This document shows, in pieces, positions 7,615 to 15,410 of a DNA stretch of 31,793 nucleotides (its first letter is position 1; every line of letters begins with the position of its first letter). Both the position numbers and the translations under genes were made by a program. The notes below the pieces were generated by a model that saw only the letters and a program-made list of their open reading frames with translations, was not told the origin of the DNA and made no database searches. Origin of the DNA: a virus. The DNA is taken from IMG/VR virus record IMGVR_UViG_3300032093_000542, positions 1-31,793 of that record. One strand, 5' to 3'.

Positions 7615-9639
7615 TTACGTAAAAAACGCCAGAAGATTGCCTTGGGAAGTAGGGAAGTTGAACGTCCAGTTGACGTTGTTCCCGGCGTTGGTGGAGTTCA
7701 CTGCGTAGAAGGTGGACGCGGGGGAGGCGTTGATGTCCTTGACCGAAATAAAGTTGGACACGCTAAACCCGCCACCTGTCTTTGTTAGATTGGCACGAGT
7801 GCCAGAAGACGAGCTTTCAACTGTAATGATGTTCCCAGAGCTTCCGTTTACGTTCCACGCACCGACCGTAGTTGTACCGCTGGCAGGTAGCCTCAGAAAG
7901 TAGGCATTAGTCTTGGTGCTGGTGATGGATGTAAAGGTGTTGTTACCCGATATTGAAATTGCAGCCGCGCCCGTCGACCCACTAATTAACAAGTTATTGT
8001 AAGTAGCCCCACCACCGGCAAAGGAATATGTCACCCCAACCGAAGCCGCAATTTCAATCGTGGATGTTTCTGGGAAAAGAGTAAAAGTACCACTTGCGGT
8101 ATAACTCCACCCAGAAGTGCCAGTGGCTGTCCACGTTCCGGACCCCATATAAACGGTCAAATTTGGGGAGGAGGTGTAACCGGTTGTGGAGTTTTGAACG
8201 GAGAACCTACCAGAGGTAAGGTTGTAGTTATTAGCTTCAAACAGCCCGCCGTATATGTAGCTATCTGTTTGAACGGACAAATTTGCGTTCAGCCTATAGT
8301 TACCAGCAAAAATTGTGAAGTACAGCTGCTTTCCAGCGGTGTTTATTGTATTAGTTCCATCCCCCAAAAAAGATAGTATCTTGTTGTTGTTGGTAAACGT
8401 CAAGGCCGAACTCAAGGTAAAACTCTTATATACCTCAATATCCACCCCAAGAGAGATTACCCGAGCGCCTAGCGCTGATGCGTTCAAAGCGCCAATACGG
8501 GGCACGTTAAATGTATATGTGCCAGCCCCAGTGTTGGCATCAAATACAGCCGTGTCTTGAGGTAGGGGTACTGATGCGCCTACTGAGCCCCCAGAAGTAG
8601 CCGACCATACAGAAGTATTGGAGAAATTACCTGAAGCCACCGCATACCGAGTTACGGCTGCGGGGAATGTGATGTCCGAGTTATTACCCAGGTCTCCTAC
8701 ACGTTGCCCTGACAGAGCCCAAGGAACCGCCGCGCCGTTGGCGTTTATGTCACGAAAATCCGTGTCTTGAATGGAAACAGCGGCTGCGTTGATTGCCCTT
8801 TGCGTACCTCGAATGTTGCTGTAAACGACGTTACGATCTTGAACGCCTGTGCCAAAGCTGGTAAACGTACCGTTTACCGTAATGTTTGCAGATAGCTCAA
8901 CCTGCATATACGACGCGCTCGGTACAATAGAGAGATTATTAAATGTGGTTGCAACAGTAAATTGGTTAAAAGCTAAAACGCTACCATTTATTGTTACGTT
9001 GTACAGCGTATATGGCCCCCCCGAGGGTATTTGTACAACCCCAGTGGTTATGGTTGATGTACCCGCGTTTACAGTAGCGCCCGATAGATATAAAGAGCTA
9101 CACGTTATTGTTGAGGACCCCAATACTACAGTGCCGCCAACAGGAGCAAACTGCCCACAGGATATGTTGTAGTTGTTTGTGGTGAAGGTTCCGTTGGCTA
9201 CTTGTATCGGCGCAGTATTGGTTAGGGCGTCCTGAAGCGTCCAACCCCCACCAGAACCAAAAAGTATCAGTGCGGAATTACCAACACTCTTACCGTTTGT
9301 GGTAATTGTCTTACCAGAAGTCGTAGCGGCAAACGCAAGATTGCTGCTGGCGGACCATGTCATGCCAGCGGATACAACCAAGTTACCGTATATGTATATT
9401 TCCGGCGTGTTTGAAACGCTAAAGATTGTGCCGGTGAACCCGGAAAAATTCAGGTTATTGCAGTTGGCGTTGACTGTTGAAATTGTTACCGTGCCAGAAC
9501 CAGAGCTAGCGTCAAAAAAGACATTATCGGCAGAGGTTGGAACAGATGCACCACCAGCACCACCAGAAGTGGCGGACCACTTGGTCCCAGCCGTGCCGTC
9601 CCAATTTGCGGTGCCGCCGACCCAGTAACGATCTGCCAT
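7615..9639 (-). CDS. Tail fibre/spike-like protein with duplicated RYWVGG-type module
   Basis: This 674-residue protein begins MADRYWVGGTANWDGTAGTK, a start I recognise from fibre-like proteins of aquatic phages. Its N-terminal module (WSATSGGAGGASVPTSADNV then FFDA) recurs in diverged form at residues about 331-378 (WSATSGGSVGASVPLPQDTA then VFDA). Between and after these, Asn/Thr/Ser/Gly-rich short strands (ITVNGTFTSFG, INTAGKQLYFT) suggest a beta-helix or stacked beta structure. ATG 9639 sits behind a strong GGAGGTC site and immediately after the upstream TAA. It is likely exposed on the virion and receptor-binding. No enzymatic motif is visible. Confidence 0.75.
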   Translation of the reverse strand: MADRYWVGGTANWDGTAGTKWSATSGGAGGASVPTSADNVFFDASSGSGTVTISTVNANCNNLNFSGFTGTIFSVSNTPEIYIYGNLVVSAGMTWSASSNLAFAATTSGKTITTNGKSVGNSALILFGSGGGWTLQDALTNTAPIQVANGTFTTNNYNISCGQFAPVGGTVVLGSSTITCSSLYLSGATVNAGTSTITTGVVQIPSGGPYTLYNVTINGSVLAFNQFTVATTFNNLSIVPSASYMQVELSANITVNGTFTSFGTGVQDRNVVYSNIRGTQRAINAAAVSIQDTDFRDINANGAAVPWALSGQRVGDLGNNSDITFPAAVTRYAVASGNFSNTSVWSATSGGSVGASVPLPQDTAVFDANTGAGTYTFNVPRIGALNASALGARVISLGVDIEVYKSFTLSSALTFTNNNKILSFLGDGTNTINTAGKQLYFTIFAGNYRLNANLSVQTDSYIYGGLFEANNYNLTSGRFSVQNSTTGYTSSPNLTVYMGSGTWTATGTSGWSYTASGTFTLFPETSTIEIAASVGVTYSFAGGGATYNNLLISGSTGAAAISISGNNTFTSITSTKTNAYFLRLPASGTTTVGAWNVNGSSGNIITVESSSSGTRANLTKTGGGFSVSNFISVKDINASPASTFYAVNSTNAGNNVNWTFNFPTSQGNLLAFFT

Positions 9640-10560
9640 TTAGACCTCCGAGGCGATGCCCACTACATCCCAGAAACCTGCGTCTGAGTTGTATACGCAC
9701 CCAACATAGATGGTTTTGTTAATGGTAGTCGTGGTAGGCAGCACGGTGCCGATGACACGGTAGCCGCCAGCAGTGATAGTCCAAGAAATTGTCCGAGACG
9801 TCCCGTTATCCTTGATCCGAATCATCAGCTTCTGTCCGTTGACGGGAGTACCCGAGGGGGCGGCAATTGCTGTGTTGGTCGCTAGTGCTGTGATGGTATA
9901 AACATCACAAGTGTCCGCTGTGGGAGTGATGGTAGCCGAGCTTGCAACCGTGTCTACCCGAGGGTTCACCCGCTTGTTTGTCAGCGTTTCTGTACCCGCC
10001 AAAGTCGCCAACGTGCCGGTTGTAGGCAGCGTAACAGACGTTGTATTGGTCGCGGTAAACGTGATGCCAAAAGCACCGACCGTCGTAAACGCATTGGCAA
10101 AGGTAGCGTTACCCCCCAAGGACAGCGTGTACCCGCCGATAGTGAAGGAACTCAGGTTGGTGATGGCATCTACTACGCTTGTCCCATTGCAGTACAACGC
10201 CATCGTCTTGCCGTTGGGAACTGAGATCCCTGCACCAGACAGCGTTTTCAACGTCAAAGCATACCCGCCCGTGACGTTGTTAGACAGGAAATACAGCTTA
10301 CTTACAGCAGGGCAGATTACATTACGGGCCGCACCGGGGGAGCCGGTAGCCACAATAAACATCTTTCGCGCTTCGTTTGTGCCACCGTCTGTGTTGGTCA
10401 GGGTGTAATCGGAACCCGCAATCGTTATGTTGGCAGTCCCTGCTACTGCATCGTCAACGAGCTGTGTAATGCCGGTGTTGACGATATTGCCCCACGTGCC
10501 GGAGTTTTCACCTGTTGCCGGAAGCGTCAGGCGCAGGCTGGTGGTATAGGTTGACGGCAT
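9640..10560 (-). CDS. Tail fibre-like protein
   Basis: This 306-residue Thr/Gly/Ala-rich protein starts at ATG 10560 behind GAGGTAAC. The N-terminal phrase YTTSLRLTLPATGENSGTWG and the later LPTTGTLATLAGTETLTNKR are common in phage fibre proteins, where the latter lies before a trimerised distal region. The C-terminal region (NGQKLMIRIKDNGTSRTISW, then YVGCVYNSDAGFWDVV) resembles a compact beta-rich cap. The gene sits between two other adhesion-like genes. It is probably a virion fibre or fibre-tip subunit, with the partner unknown. Confidence 0.72.
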   Translation of the reverse strand: MPSTYTTSLRLTLPATGENSGTWGNIVNTGITQLVDDAVAGTANITIAGSDYTLTNTDGGTNEARKMFIVATGSPGAARNVICPAVSKLYFLSNNVTGGYALTLKTLSGAGISVPNGKTMALYCNGTSVVDAITNLSSFTIGGYTLSLGGNATFANAFTTVGAFGITFTATNTTSVTLPTTGTLATLAGTETLTNKRVNPRVDTVASSATITPTADTCDVYTITALATNTAIAAPSGTPVNGQKLMIRIKDNGTSRTISWTITAGGYRVIGTVLPTTTTINKTIYVGCVYNSDAGFWDVVGIASEV

Positions 10561-10568
10561 GTGTTACC

Positions 10569-10997
10569 TCAAGGAAAGCGGAGCAGAGCAGTGGTGGGCG
10601 TGGCGGCGGGTAGCTGCACCGTGAAGGTAGTGGTCGAGGTCTTGTCCGCGCCAAAGTCCAAAATTGCCACCGAGCGATCTGCCTTGCTGGAGTTGTAGAT
10701 CAGCGCCCCACGGGCCGTCAGGGCCGCGTTAAACACCGGGTTGTCGAAGGTGACGTAAACGGGAGCAGGTTGCGTTGTCGTTGCAGGCCCCGTCGTGATC
10801 GTCACTCCAGTCAAAACCAAACCACCTGCGGTGTATCCGCTGGCTACAACTTCCCCGGTGAGCGTGTAAACCTGGGTGGTCGGGTACAGATCCGCAACGC
10901 TCGTGTAGAGCGCCATCTTCAGGATGTCAGTGTCAAGGTCATGAACACCTTGCAGCATCTCCGAGCGGAATGAGTTGGTAACGCACTGGATAAGCAT
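10569..10997 (-). CDS. Small virion protein in the fibre cluster
   Basis: This 142-residue protein begins MLIQCVTNSFRSEMLQGVHD, then KMALYTSVADLYPTTQVY, a pattern seen in small conserved proteins next to phage fibre genes. The remainder is Thr/Val/Ala-rich and probably beta. ATG 10997 follows the previous stop directly (TAAATG) with GAGG 8 nt upstream. No function is assigned. A fibre-attachment or baseplate-like role is inferred from position. Confidence 0.68.
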   Translation of the reverse strand: MLIQCVTNSFRSEMLQGVHDLDTDILKMALYTSVADLYPTTQVYTLTGEVVASGYTAGGLVLTGVTITTGPATTTQPAPVYVTFDNPVFNAALTARGALIYNSSKADRSVAILDFGADKTSTTTFTVQLPAATPTTALLRFP

Positions 10998-11645
10998 TTA
11001 CACCACCTCAGTTCGGACCTGCCCCGAACGATACGCATCCTGTCGATCCTTGCCGTCACCCAAGTTCTTCAACAACGTCAAAGACTGGACGTACTGTTTG
11101 CTGGCTTCCGCCACAACGTCAGGCTCCTGCTTCATCCACCGAGCAACTTCAACCAGCACCGCGTTAAACAGTACGCTGTCAAAGTTGTCGCCAAGCCATG
11201 TGGTAGTAGCCGTGACAATGCTCTCTGGGTAGTAGAAGTAGTTCAGTTCTGCTGTCAGCGCAGCGGCGGGCGTGGGCCCCAACAGGAAGGATTGGACCTT
11301 CGGAGTTCCCGTCTGCGTGCCGTACAGAGCGTAATACTTCGGCGTTCCAGTAACGGCAACACTTGGGAAAGACTCCCGCATGAAGTTCACATCCTTGTTC
11401 AGCAGAAAGCTGAACTCCCCAGCGACGGTCACGCCCAAAGAAAAAGCTGAAAGGAAGTCAGCCGGGACAACAAGCAGTGGGTTGCCGATGACCAGCGTAA
11501 GGTTTGAAGTCTTACGTAGGTTGGGGAGTTGCACCGAGTTGTAGATGCGCTGCTCCGCCAACTTCGTCATTGTGGCAAAGTCAGCCGACGAGAACGTGTT
11601 CTCTACCGCGTCCTGAACAGCGGTCTGCAACTCGGTGTAGTTCAT
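10998..11645 (-). CDS. Head-tail connector / adaptor-like protein
   Basis: This 215-residue protein has an N-terminal helical region (YTELQTAVQDAVENTFSSAD, then MTKLAEQRIYNSVQLPNLRK), a beta core with LLVVPADFLSAFSLGVTVAG, and a helical C-terminal region ending in KDRQDAYRSGQVRTEVV. This helix-beta-helix layout is typical of phage adaptor proteins placed between portal and tail. It is the second adaptor-like gene of the window. ATG 11645 has no recognisable Shine-Dalgarno, and a short hairpin lies 2 nt upstream, so it may be read through from the gene before it. The exact place in the neck is inferred. Confidence 0.7.
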   Translation of the reverse strand: MNYTELQTAVQDAVENTFSSADFATMTKLAEQRIYNSVQLPNLRKTSNLTLVIGNPLLVVPADFLSAFSLGVTVAGEFSFLLNKDVNFMRESFPSVAVTGTPKYYALYGTQTGTPKVQSFLLGPTPAAALTAELNYFYYPESIVTATTTWLGDNFDSVLFNAVLVEVARWMKQEPDVVAEASKQYVQSLTLLKNLGDGKDRQDAYRSGQVRTEVV

Positions 11646-11647
11646 AG

Positions 11648-11663
11648 CATACTTTTTTGTATG
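11648..11663 (-). other. Short hairpin in front of the connector start
   Basis: The minus strand reads CATAC, six A, GTATG, a 5-bp stem ending 2 nt before ATG 11645 where a ribosome binding site would be expected. It contains an extra ATG. It could hinder initiation or be chance. The stem is weak. Confidence 0.3.
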
Positions 11664-11852
11664 TTACGCCATTGGCCCACGGGCCATGAAGCCACGGGTG
11701 GCGGCACCAGCACCGCGCATCTTCACGCCGGAGGTCTTGGCCGGAGGAGCAACCTCCTTGGAGGAGTTGCCAATCACCATGCACAGGTCACGGGGGTTCT
11801 CAGCGCCTTGAGGATAGCTGGACTTGGCAGGAGCAAGTTTCTTGGTCTTCAT
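11664..11852 (-). CDS. Small basic protein with GAGAATRG motif
   Basis: This 62-residue basic protein (MKTKKLAPAKSSYPQGAENP at the start) ends with VKMRGAGAATRGFMARGPMA. The RGxGAATRG tail is a motif I associate with many tiny structural-region genes of aquatic phages. ATG 11852 lies 3 nt after the upstream stop with a GGTGAG stretch before it. Function is unknown. High charge and small size fit a DNA-binding or virion-packaged peptide, which is inference. Confidence 0.68.
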   Translation of the reverse strand: MKTKKLAPAKSSYPQGAENPRDLCMVIGNSSKEVAPPAKTSGVKMRGAGAATRGFMARGPMA

Positions 11853-11855
11853 GGC

Positions 11856-12011
11856 TCACCCCGTCTTCTGGTTCATGGCGCGGGACATATTCTTGCCCAG
11901 GCGCATGCGGTCATCGGTGGTCGGGCCACCCTTTTTGAAGCCTTTGCCGTGAGCTTCACTGGCGGGCTTCTTGGCGTGGGCTCGGAGAGCCGCCATTGCA
12001 TCTTTTTTCAT
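11856..12011 (-). CDS. Very small Lys/Gly-rich phage protein (51 aa)
   Basis: An open frame of 51 codons begins MKKDAMAALRAHAKKPASEA and continues with HGKGFKKGGPTTDDRMRLGK to a TGA at 11856. An AAGGAG site lies 5 nt before ATG 12011 (another ATG at 12014 is too close to the site). It exactly fills the space between its neighbours on the same strand. The KGxKKGG stretch and the DRMRLGKNMSRAMNQK end resemble small phage peptides encoded next to connector genes. It is strongly basic. Function is unknown. Confidence 0.72.
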   Translation of the reverse strand: MKKDAMAALRAHAKKPASEAHGKGFKKGGPTTDDRMRLGKNMSRAMNQKTG

Positions 12012-12020
12012 CATCGCTCC

Positions 12021-12413
12021 TTAAGTCACGACCACCGTGACCGTACCGACTTCTGCTGGAGAAGTCAACCAATTGGGCGTCAGCCCGTCATCAAAAGACT
12101 GAGAACCACCGACTGGTGCCCAGCCCCACTGGATTACTCTGCTGCCCTCGCCGGTAGACCCAGTTGCCGTTTGGCCCGAGGCGTACCAAGTGTTTGTGTC
12201 TGGACGAGGATCGCGGATGGCCTGGGGGTCACTTACCGGGAAGGTCCCCAACAAAAGTTGTGGGTGATCCATTGACCAGCATTGAGGACACGCCTTTATT
12301 TGTGTCTGCTTTGTCTTTACAACTTCGTTTTTAAGTTTCTTCAGTGGAAACCTAAAATTACAATAATCGCAGAACCCGAAGGCCTTTGCGCCGTTTGCAA
12401 AACGATTGCTCAT
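12021..12413 (-). CDS. Small zinc-ribbon-like phage protein
   Basis: This 130-residue protein has CDYCNFRFPLKKLKNEVVK followed by CPQCWSMDHPQ. The two CxxC pairs are 27 residues apart and could bind one zinc ion. The second half is polar and Thr/Gly/Val-rich (TGEGSRVIQWGWAPVGG), probably beta. The ATG overlaps the upstream connector stop (ATGA), so translation is likely coupled. It may be a small neck or head-completion component, judged by its place between two adaptor-like genes. Function is unknown. Confidence 0.7.
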   Translation of the reverse strand: MSNRFANGAKAFGFCDYCNFRFPLKKLKNEVVKTKQTQIKACPQCWSMDHPQLLLGTFPVSDPQAIRDPRPDTNTWYASGQTATGSTGEGSRVIQWGWAPVGGSQSFDDGLTPNWLTSPAEVGTVTVVVT

Positions 12414-13105
12414 GAGATGAACATCTGGCGTGGGACCAGACGAATAGCTGCCTTCTCACGATCTTCCGTCGAAGCCAGATCCCAGGCTTCATCGTACTGC
12501 TGCTTCAGAACCTGCATGCGCTCCATAGCGCCAGGGATCTTCATGGACAGGTAGTACGCAAGCCCCGCAACCAGTGCGTTGAGGAAGCGGAACGGGATGT
12601 CCTGCGTGTACGTACCACCGGCCCCAGCATCCTGAATCCTGCGCAACCGCCAGTAGACGAGCGTGTAGGTCTGCGAGTTGTCGGGCGTGGGCCACACAGT
12701 GAACTGCGGAGCAGGGCCTTGGCGGTTGATCCAGATCTGAATCGGCCTTGCTTGTTGCAGCTTGTTCGGGATGGACGAGTAGGTGGAGACCGAGATGCGC
12801 GTGATGGTCAGGTCGGTCTGTGTTGAAACAGAACCGGAGCCCGTGCGGATCACATGCTCAAGCAAATCCACCGTGTCGGCAGGCAGCGTGTAGGTATTTG
12901 TACCGGGTGTCAGGACTTGTGAGCCTTGCTCCACCGTCCAGAGGTTAATCCCTCGGTTGGCCCAGTCTGTGAAGAGCAGGTTCATCGACCGCCGTGCGGT
13001 CTTCAGGTCATAACCCGTGCGAAGCTCTGCACCACAGCGCTCAAAGGCTTCCTCAACCGCTTCGTTGAGGTCAAGATTGAATGTAGTGATGCCGGAGGTT
13101 GTCAT
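12410..13105 (-). CDS. Head-tail connector, P22 gp4-like adaptor
   Basis: This 231-residue protein has an N-terminal helical pair (NEAVEEAFERCGAELRTGYD, then KTARRSMNLLFTDWANRGIN), a beta core (QVLTPGTNTYTLPADTVDLL, then TVWPTPDNSQTYTLVYW) and a helical end (RFLNALVAGLAYYLSMKIPG). This arrangement is characteristic of the short adaptor that docks under the portal in podovirus-like phages. P22 gp4 is shorter (about 166 residues), so assignment is to the general class. ATG 13105 has a weak GAAG site and follows the previous stop by one base. Confidence 0.75.
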   Translation of the reverse strand: MTTSGITTFNLDLNEAVEEAFERCGAELRTGYDLKTARRSMNLLFTDWANRGINLWTVEQGSQVLTPGTNTYTLPADTVDLLEHVIRTGSGSVSTQTDLTITRISVSTYSSIPNKLQQARPIQIWINRQGPAPQFTVWPTPDNSQTYTLVYWRLRRIQDAGAGGTYTQDIPFRFLNALVAGLAYYLSMKIPGAMERMQVLKQQYDEAWDLASTEDREKAAIRLVPRQMFIS

Positions 13106-13106
13106 A

Positions 13107-13337
13107 TCACTTCGCCGTCATTGCGGAACGCTTGAACGCTTTGGCAGTAGGAGCGCCGGGAGCACCCGGCTTGCGCATGGTTTCGCCCGATCCTGCGGCA
13201 ATCCGTTTGCGCTTGGCATTGATGTTGGCGTAGAGGCCAACTTCGCCGCCCTTGGCGTACTCAGTGAAGTCAGTGTTATCACGGCGCTTCTTCACCACAC
13301 CTTTACGGATTGCCCCCATACCCCGTGAAGCCATCAT
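13107..13337 (-). CDS. Small basic protein with SRGMGAIRKG N-terminus
   Basis: This 76-residue, strongly basic protein starts MMASRGMGAIRKGVVKKRRD and carries a YAKGGEVGLYANINAKRKRI segment. The RGMGA(I/V)RKG start is one I recall from small conserved aquatic-phage proteins. Either of two adjacent ATGs (13337, 13334) may be used. An AGG at 5 nt favours the first. The start overlaps the stop of the upstream gene. Function is unknown. Confidence 0.68.
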   Translation of the reverse strand: MMASRGMGAIRKGVVKKRRDNTDFTEYAKGGEVGLYANINAKRKRIAAGSGETMRKPGAPGAPTAKAFKRSAMTAK

Positions 13338-14101
13338 ACAAACCTACCTTTGGTTTTACCCCGAGATTCGCATCCACCGCCACGGACTGATCCACCCGAA
13401 GCATAGCCAATCCGACCACCCTTAGCGCGGAGTTCGTAGTCAGGTTCACGATCCTCCCGTGTACGGTCACGAGGGGAAGCCTTCTTGGGGGTAGCCTGTA
13501 GGACGGGCTTGTTACGCTCCATCGTCTCTGCACGAGCTTTGGCGGTCCTACCCGCTTCTGCGCGTTTGGCTTGAAGTTGTTTACGCCCAACTGCTCCACG
13601 CATCGTGGACTCGGCGGCTTCCATCTCGGCCTTGGGGCTGAACCTACGCCCAGTTTCCGTGGTGACCTGCTTCGCCGTTTGTGGGGAGGAAAATTTAGCC
13701 GCTGCGGCCTTCGCAGTTTCTTTCGCGGCTTCTGCGGCCTTCTCGGCTCGGCTCAACCGTGCAAGTTTTGCTGCGCCTGCAATCCCCGCGCCCGCGCCCA
13801 ACCCCATGAAAATGCGGTCCATGTTGCTGGGGCCAGAAGTATCTTCACCCGTGCTCGCGGGGGCGGCTTCCTTACCCTTGGGGATCTCTGCGCTTGCCGC
13901 TTTTGGTGCGGGGGCGGGAGCAGATGCTTTGGGCTTTGGTTTCGCCGGTGCAGCCGCCTTGGGGGCGTCACTTCCCCCACGCTCTAGAAACTTTTTCGCC
14001 CGAGCGTAGGTATCTTCGTCAAAGCTACCCTTTTCACGCCCAGAAGCGAGTTCGTCTAGGGCAGCCGTGCCGCCTTCAGAGAATTTGCGGTACTTGCGCA
14101 T
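13334..14101 (-). CDS. Ala/Lys-rich low-complexity protein with C-terminal GGGCESRGKTKG motif
   Basis: This 255-residue protein has a charged N-terminus (RKYRKFSEGGTAALDELASG), a Pro/Ala/Lys linker near residues 48-85, a short hydrophobic run (RIFMGLGAGAGIAGAAKLA), a long Ala/Lys/Glu region likely to be helical, and the end GGSVRGGGCESRGKTKGRFV. The last element recurs in two genes just upstream (14103-14336 and 14329-14649). ATG 14101 starts one base before the previous stop. It could be a minor virion or nucleic-acid-binding protein. No family is recognised. Confidence 0.62.
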   Translation of the reverse strand: MRKYRKFSEGGTAALDELASGREKGSFDEDTYARAKKFLERGGSDAPKAAAPAKPKPKASAPAPAPKAASAEIPKGKEAAPASTGEDTSGPSNMDRIFMGLGAGAGIAGAAKLARLSRAEKAAEAAKETAKAAAAKFSSPQTAKQVTTETGRRFSPKAEMEAAESTMRGAVGRKQLQAKRAEAGRTAKARAETMERNKPVLQATPKKASPRDRTREDREPDYELRAKGGRIGYASGGSVRGGGCESRGKTKGRFV

Positions 14102-14102
14102 A

Positions 14103-14336
14103 TCACATCACCCGTCCTTTGGTATGGCCCTTGGTTACACAGCCGTCACCACGAGTTACAGACCCACCACCTGCCATCTTCTTTACCGGAACCTTGGCAG
14201 GCTTCGGGGGCGGGTAGTCTTTCTTGGTCTGAGCCGCTGCCTTCTTTTCCCCAGAAGCGCGTTGCGCCGGAGGAAGTGCGGACAACTGGTCGATGTCCAC
14301 CGGAGGCGGACCCATCTCTTTACGGTATTCAGCCAC
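14103..14336 (-). CDS. Small basic protein with GGGSVTRGDGCVTKGHTKG tail
   Basis: I place the start at GTG 14336, which has GGAGG exactly 5 nt upstream, giving 77 residues. An upstream in-frame GTG at 14348 is less well placed. The sequence runs AEYRKEMGPPPVDIDQLSAL, a Lys/Pro-rich linker, then KMAGGGSVTRGDGCVTKGHT and KGRVM. It overlaps the upstream gene by 8 nt. The tail is shared in diverged form with its two neighbours. Function is unknown. Confidence 0.62.
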   Translation of the reverse strand: MAEYRKEMGPPPVDIDQLSALPPAQRASGEKKAAAQTKKDYPPPKPAKVPVKKMAGGGSVTRGDGCVTKGHTKGRVM

Positions 14337-14649
14337 AGGAACCTCCACGCATCATTTTGACCATCTTGCCCTTGGTCTTGCCACGAGACTCGATGCCACC
14401 GCCCTTGGCGTAGCCCTTACCCTTGGCTTCCTTCATTTCTTCAGCAGCCATCTTGGGCTTACCGGCCTTCTTCAGGGCGGCAGCGTGGCGCATTTCCATT
14501 GCCTTCTTGGCTGGGGACATCTTCATTTCGCCTCCTTCGGCATGGGCTTTAGGCCCGACAAACTTCTTCGCTACGCTCGGCGGGACATCCGTCTTGCCAG
14601 CGAGAGACGCATACATGAACCGGCGCTGCTTCTCAGATTGAACCGGCAC
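14329..14649 (-). CDS. Small basic protein beginning PVQSEKQRRFMYA
   Basis: I place the start at GTG 14649 (106 residues), with GGAG 8 nt upstream. The longer frame to 14694 would overlap the upstream gene much more and has no better site. The N-terminus MPVQSEKQRRFMYASLAGKT resembles a family of tiny phage proteins opening with PVxSxxQxRFM. The middle is Lys/Ala/Met-rich and helical. The C-terminus has AKGGGIESRGKTKGKMV, shared with neighbours. It overlaps the preceding gene by 17 nt. Function is unknown. Confidence 0.65.
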   Translation of the reverse strand: MPVQSEKQRRFMYASLAGKTDVPPSVAKKFVGPKAHAEGGEMKMSPAKKAMEMRHAAALKKAGKPKMAAEEMKEAKGKGYAKGGGIESRGKTKGKMVKMMRGGSCG

Positions 14650-14884
14650 TTTGCTTACTCCGCAGAGTATCCAGCTTGGCTTCGATCCTGTCAAAGCGCT
14701 CCAGCAACTCTTTCATATCAGCCCGGAACTCGGACCGAGTGATGTGATCACGAGCAATCTCTTCCCTCGTGCGGTTGAGCAGGATGGACAACCTATCAAG
14801 CTCCTTGAACTTGGCCGACATGAAGAACGCCACTGCACCAATCAGGATGGTCAGGACGAGGTTCCAGAGTATTGTCGCTTCCAT
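14633..14884 (-). CDS. Small membrane protein with C-terminal coiled coil
   Basis: This 83-residue protein has a single N-terminal membrane span (ILWNLVLTILIGAVAFFMSA) followed by a charged heptad-like helix (KELDRLSILLNRTREEIARD, then FRADMKELLERFDRIEAKLD). This span-plus-coil layout occurs in several small phage membrane proteins, including some holin-like or antiholin-like ones. It lies 8 kb from the main lysis cassette, so a lysis role is only one option. A membrane-tethered partner of a virion protein is another. Confidence 0.7.
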   Translation of the reverse strand: MEATILWNLVLTILIGAVAFFMSAKFKELDRLSILLNRTREEIARDHITRSEFRADMKELLERFDRIEAKLDTLRSKQSAGSI

Positions 14885-14887
14885 GAG

Positions 14888-15127
14888 TCAGCACTTCCAT
14901 GCACGCCGCGCTTTCCTCAGGCGGCTATCAGGATCTTTGGCCGCTTCCGGCCACATCTTCATCTGCCCCGCAGAACGGGCGCAGAACGACTTCTTGCGAG
15001 GACCGCCCTCGGGCTGAGGAGGCTTCAGATTCATACCCTGGGCTTTGGCAGATGCCCGCCCCTTGGCGTTTAGACCGCCCTTGGGGTTCTGCCCCTCCTT
15101 GCGGGTCCAAGCGGGAGACTTAGCCAT
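14888..15127 (-). CDS. DUF6321-like small basic phage protein
   Basis: This 79-residue protein reads AKSPAWTRKEGQNPKGGLNA, then KGRASAKAQGMNLKPPQPEG and KKSFCARSAGQMKMW, ending LRKARRAWKC. The order GGLNAKGR, NLKPP, KSFCARSAGQ and RRAWKC is the hallmark of the small family I know as DUF6321, common next to phage structural genes. The cysteine in SFCAR and the C-terminal Cys are conserved features of that family as I recall it. It is strongly basic and its function is unknown. A search against that Pfam family would settle the name. Confidence 0.75.
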   Translation of the reverse strand: MAKSPAWTRKEGQNPKGGLNAKGRASAKAQGMNLKPPQPEGGPRKKSFCARSAGQMKMWPEAAKDPDSRLRKARRAWKC

Positions 15128-15128
15128 T

Positions 15129-15410
15129 TCAGCACCACACCCTTCTCGGCACTGCAGGGCCGGGGTCCACGATGTATGCGTCCAACTCAGGCGCTTCAGG
15201 GGTCCGCACGTTCACATACCAGCCGTCCAGCGGCACGGGGTCATACGGCTCAGGCAGCGGCTCAGGCGGGCGCTCGTACAAGGTTCCCAGCGTGTCGATG
15301 GCGTAGTAGTTGGGCGTGAGAGTGACCTGACCCTCGTCGTCCTCGGTGGAGGTGTAGAGGATGGCCGTGGCCTCAGCCTCATCAGCAAAGCGCAGCATGT
15401 AGTCTGTCAT
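15129..15410 (-). CDS. Small acidic protein coupled to the adhesin gene
   Basis: This 93-residue protein (TDYMLRFADEAEATAILYTS at the start) has a Pro-rich middle (YERPPEPLPEPYDPVPLDGW) and ends AYIVDPGPAVPRRVWC. Its ATG overlaps the adhesin stop by 4 nt (ATGA). Unlike its downstream neighbours it is acidic. The sequence style is that of small phage structural-region proteins. A role as a partner or chaperone of the adhesin is a guess from coupling. Confidence 0.68.
   Translation of the reverse strand: MTDYMLRFADEAEATAILYTSTEDDEGQVTLTPNYYAIDTLGTLYERPPEPLPEPYDPVPLDGWYVNVRTPEAPELDAYIVDPGPAVPRRVWC

Noticed and set aside
13107-14649. Histone-like or chromatin protein identity for the Lys/Ala-rich small proteins
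   Set aside because: Composition alone is suggestive, but no known DNA-binding fold or motif is visible, so they are left as unknown.
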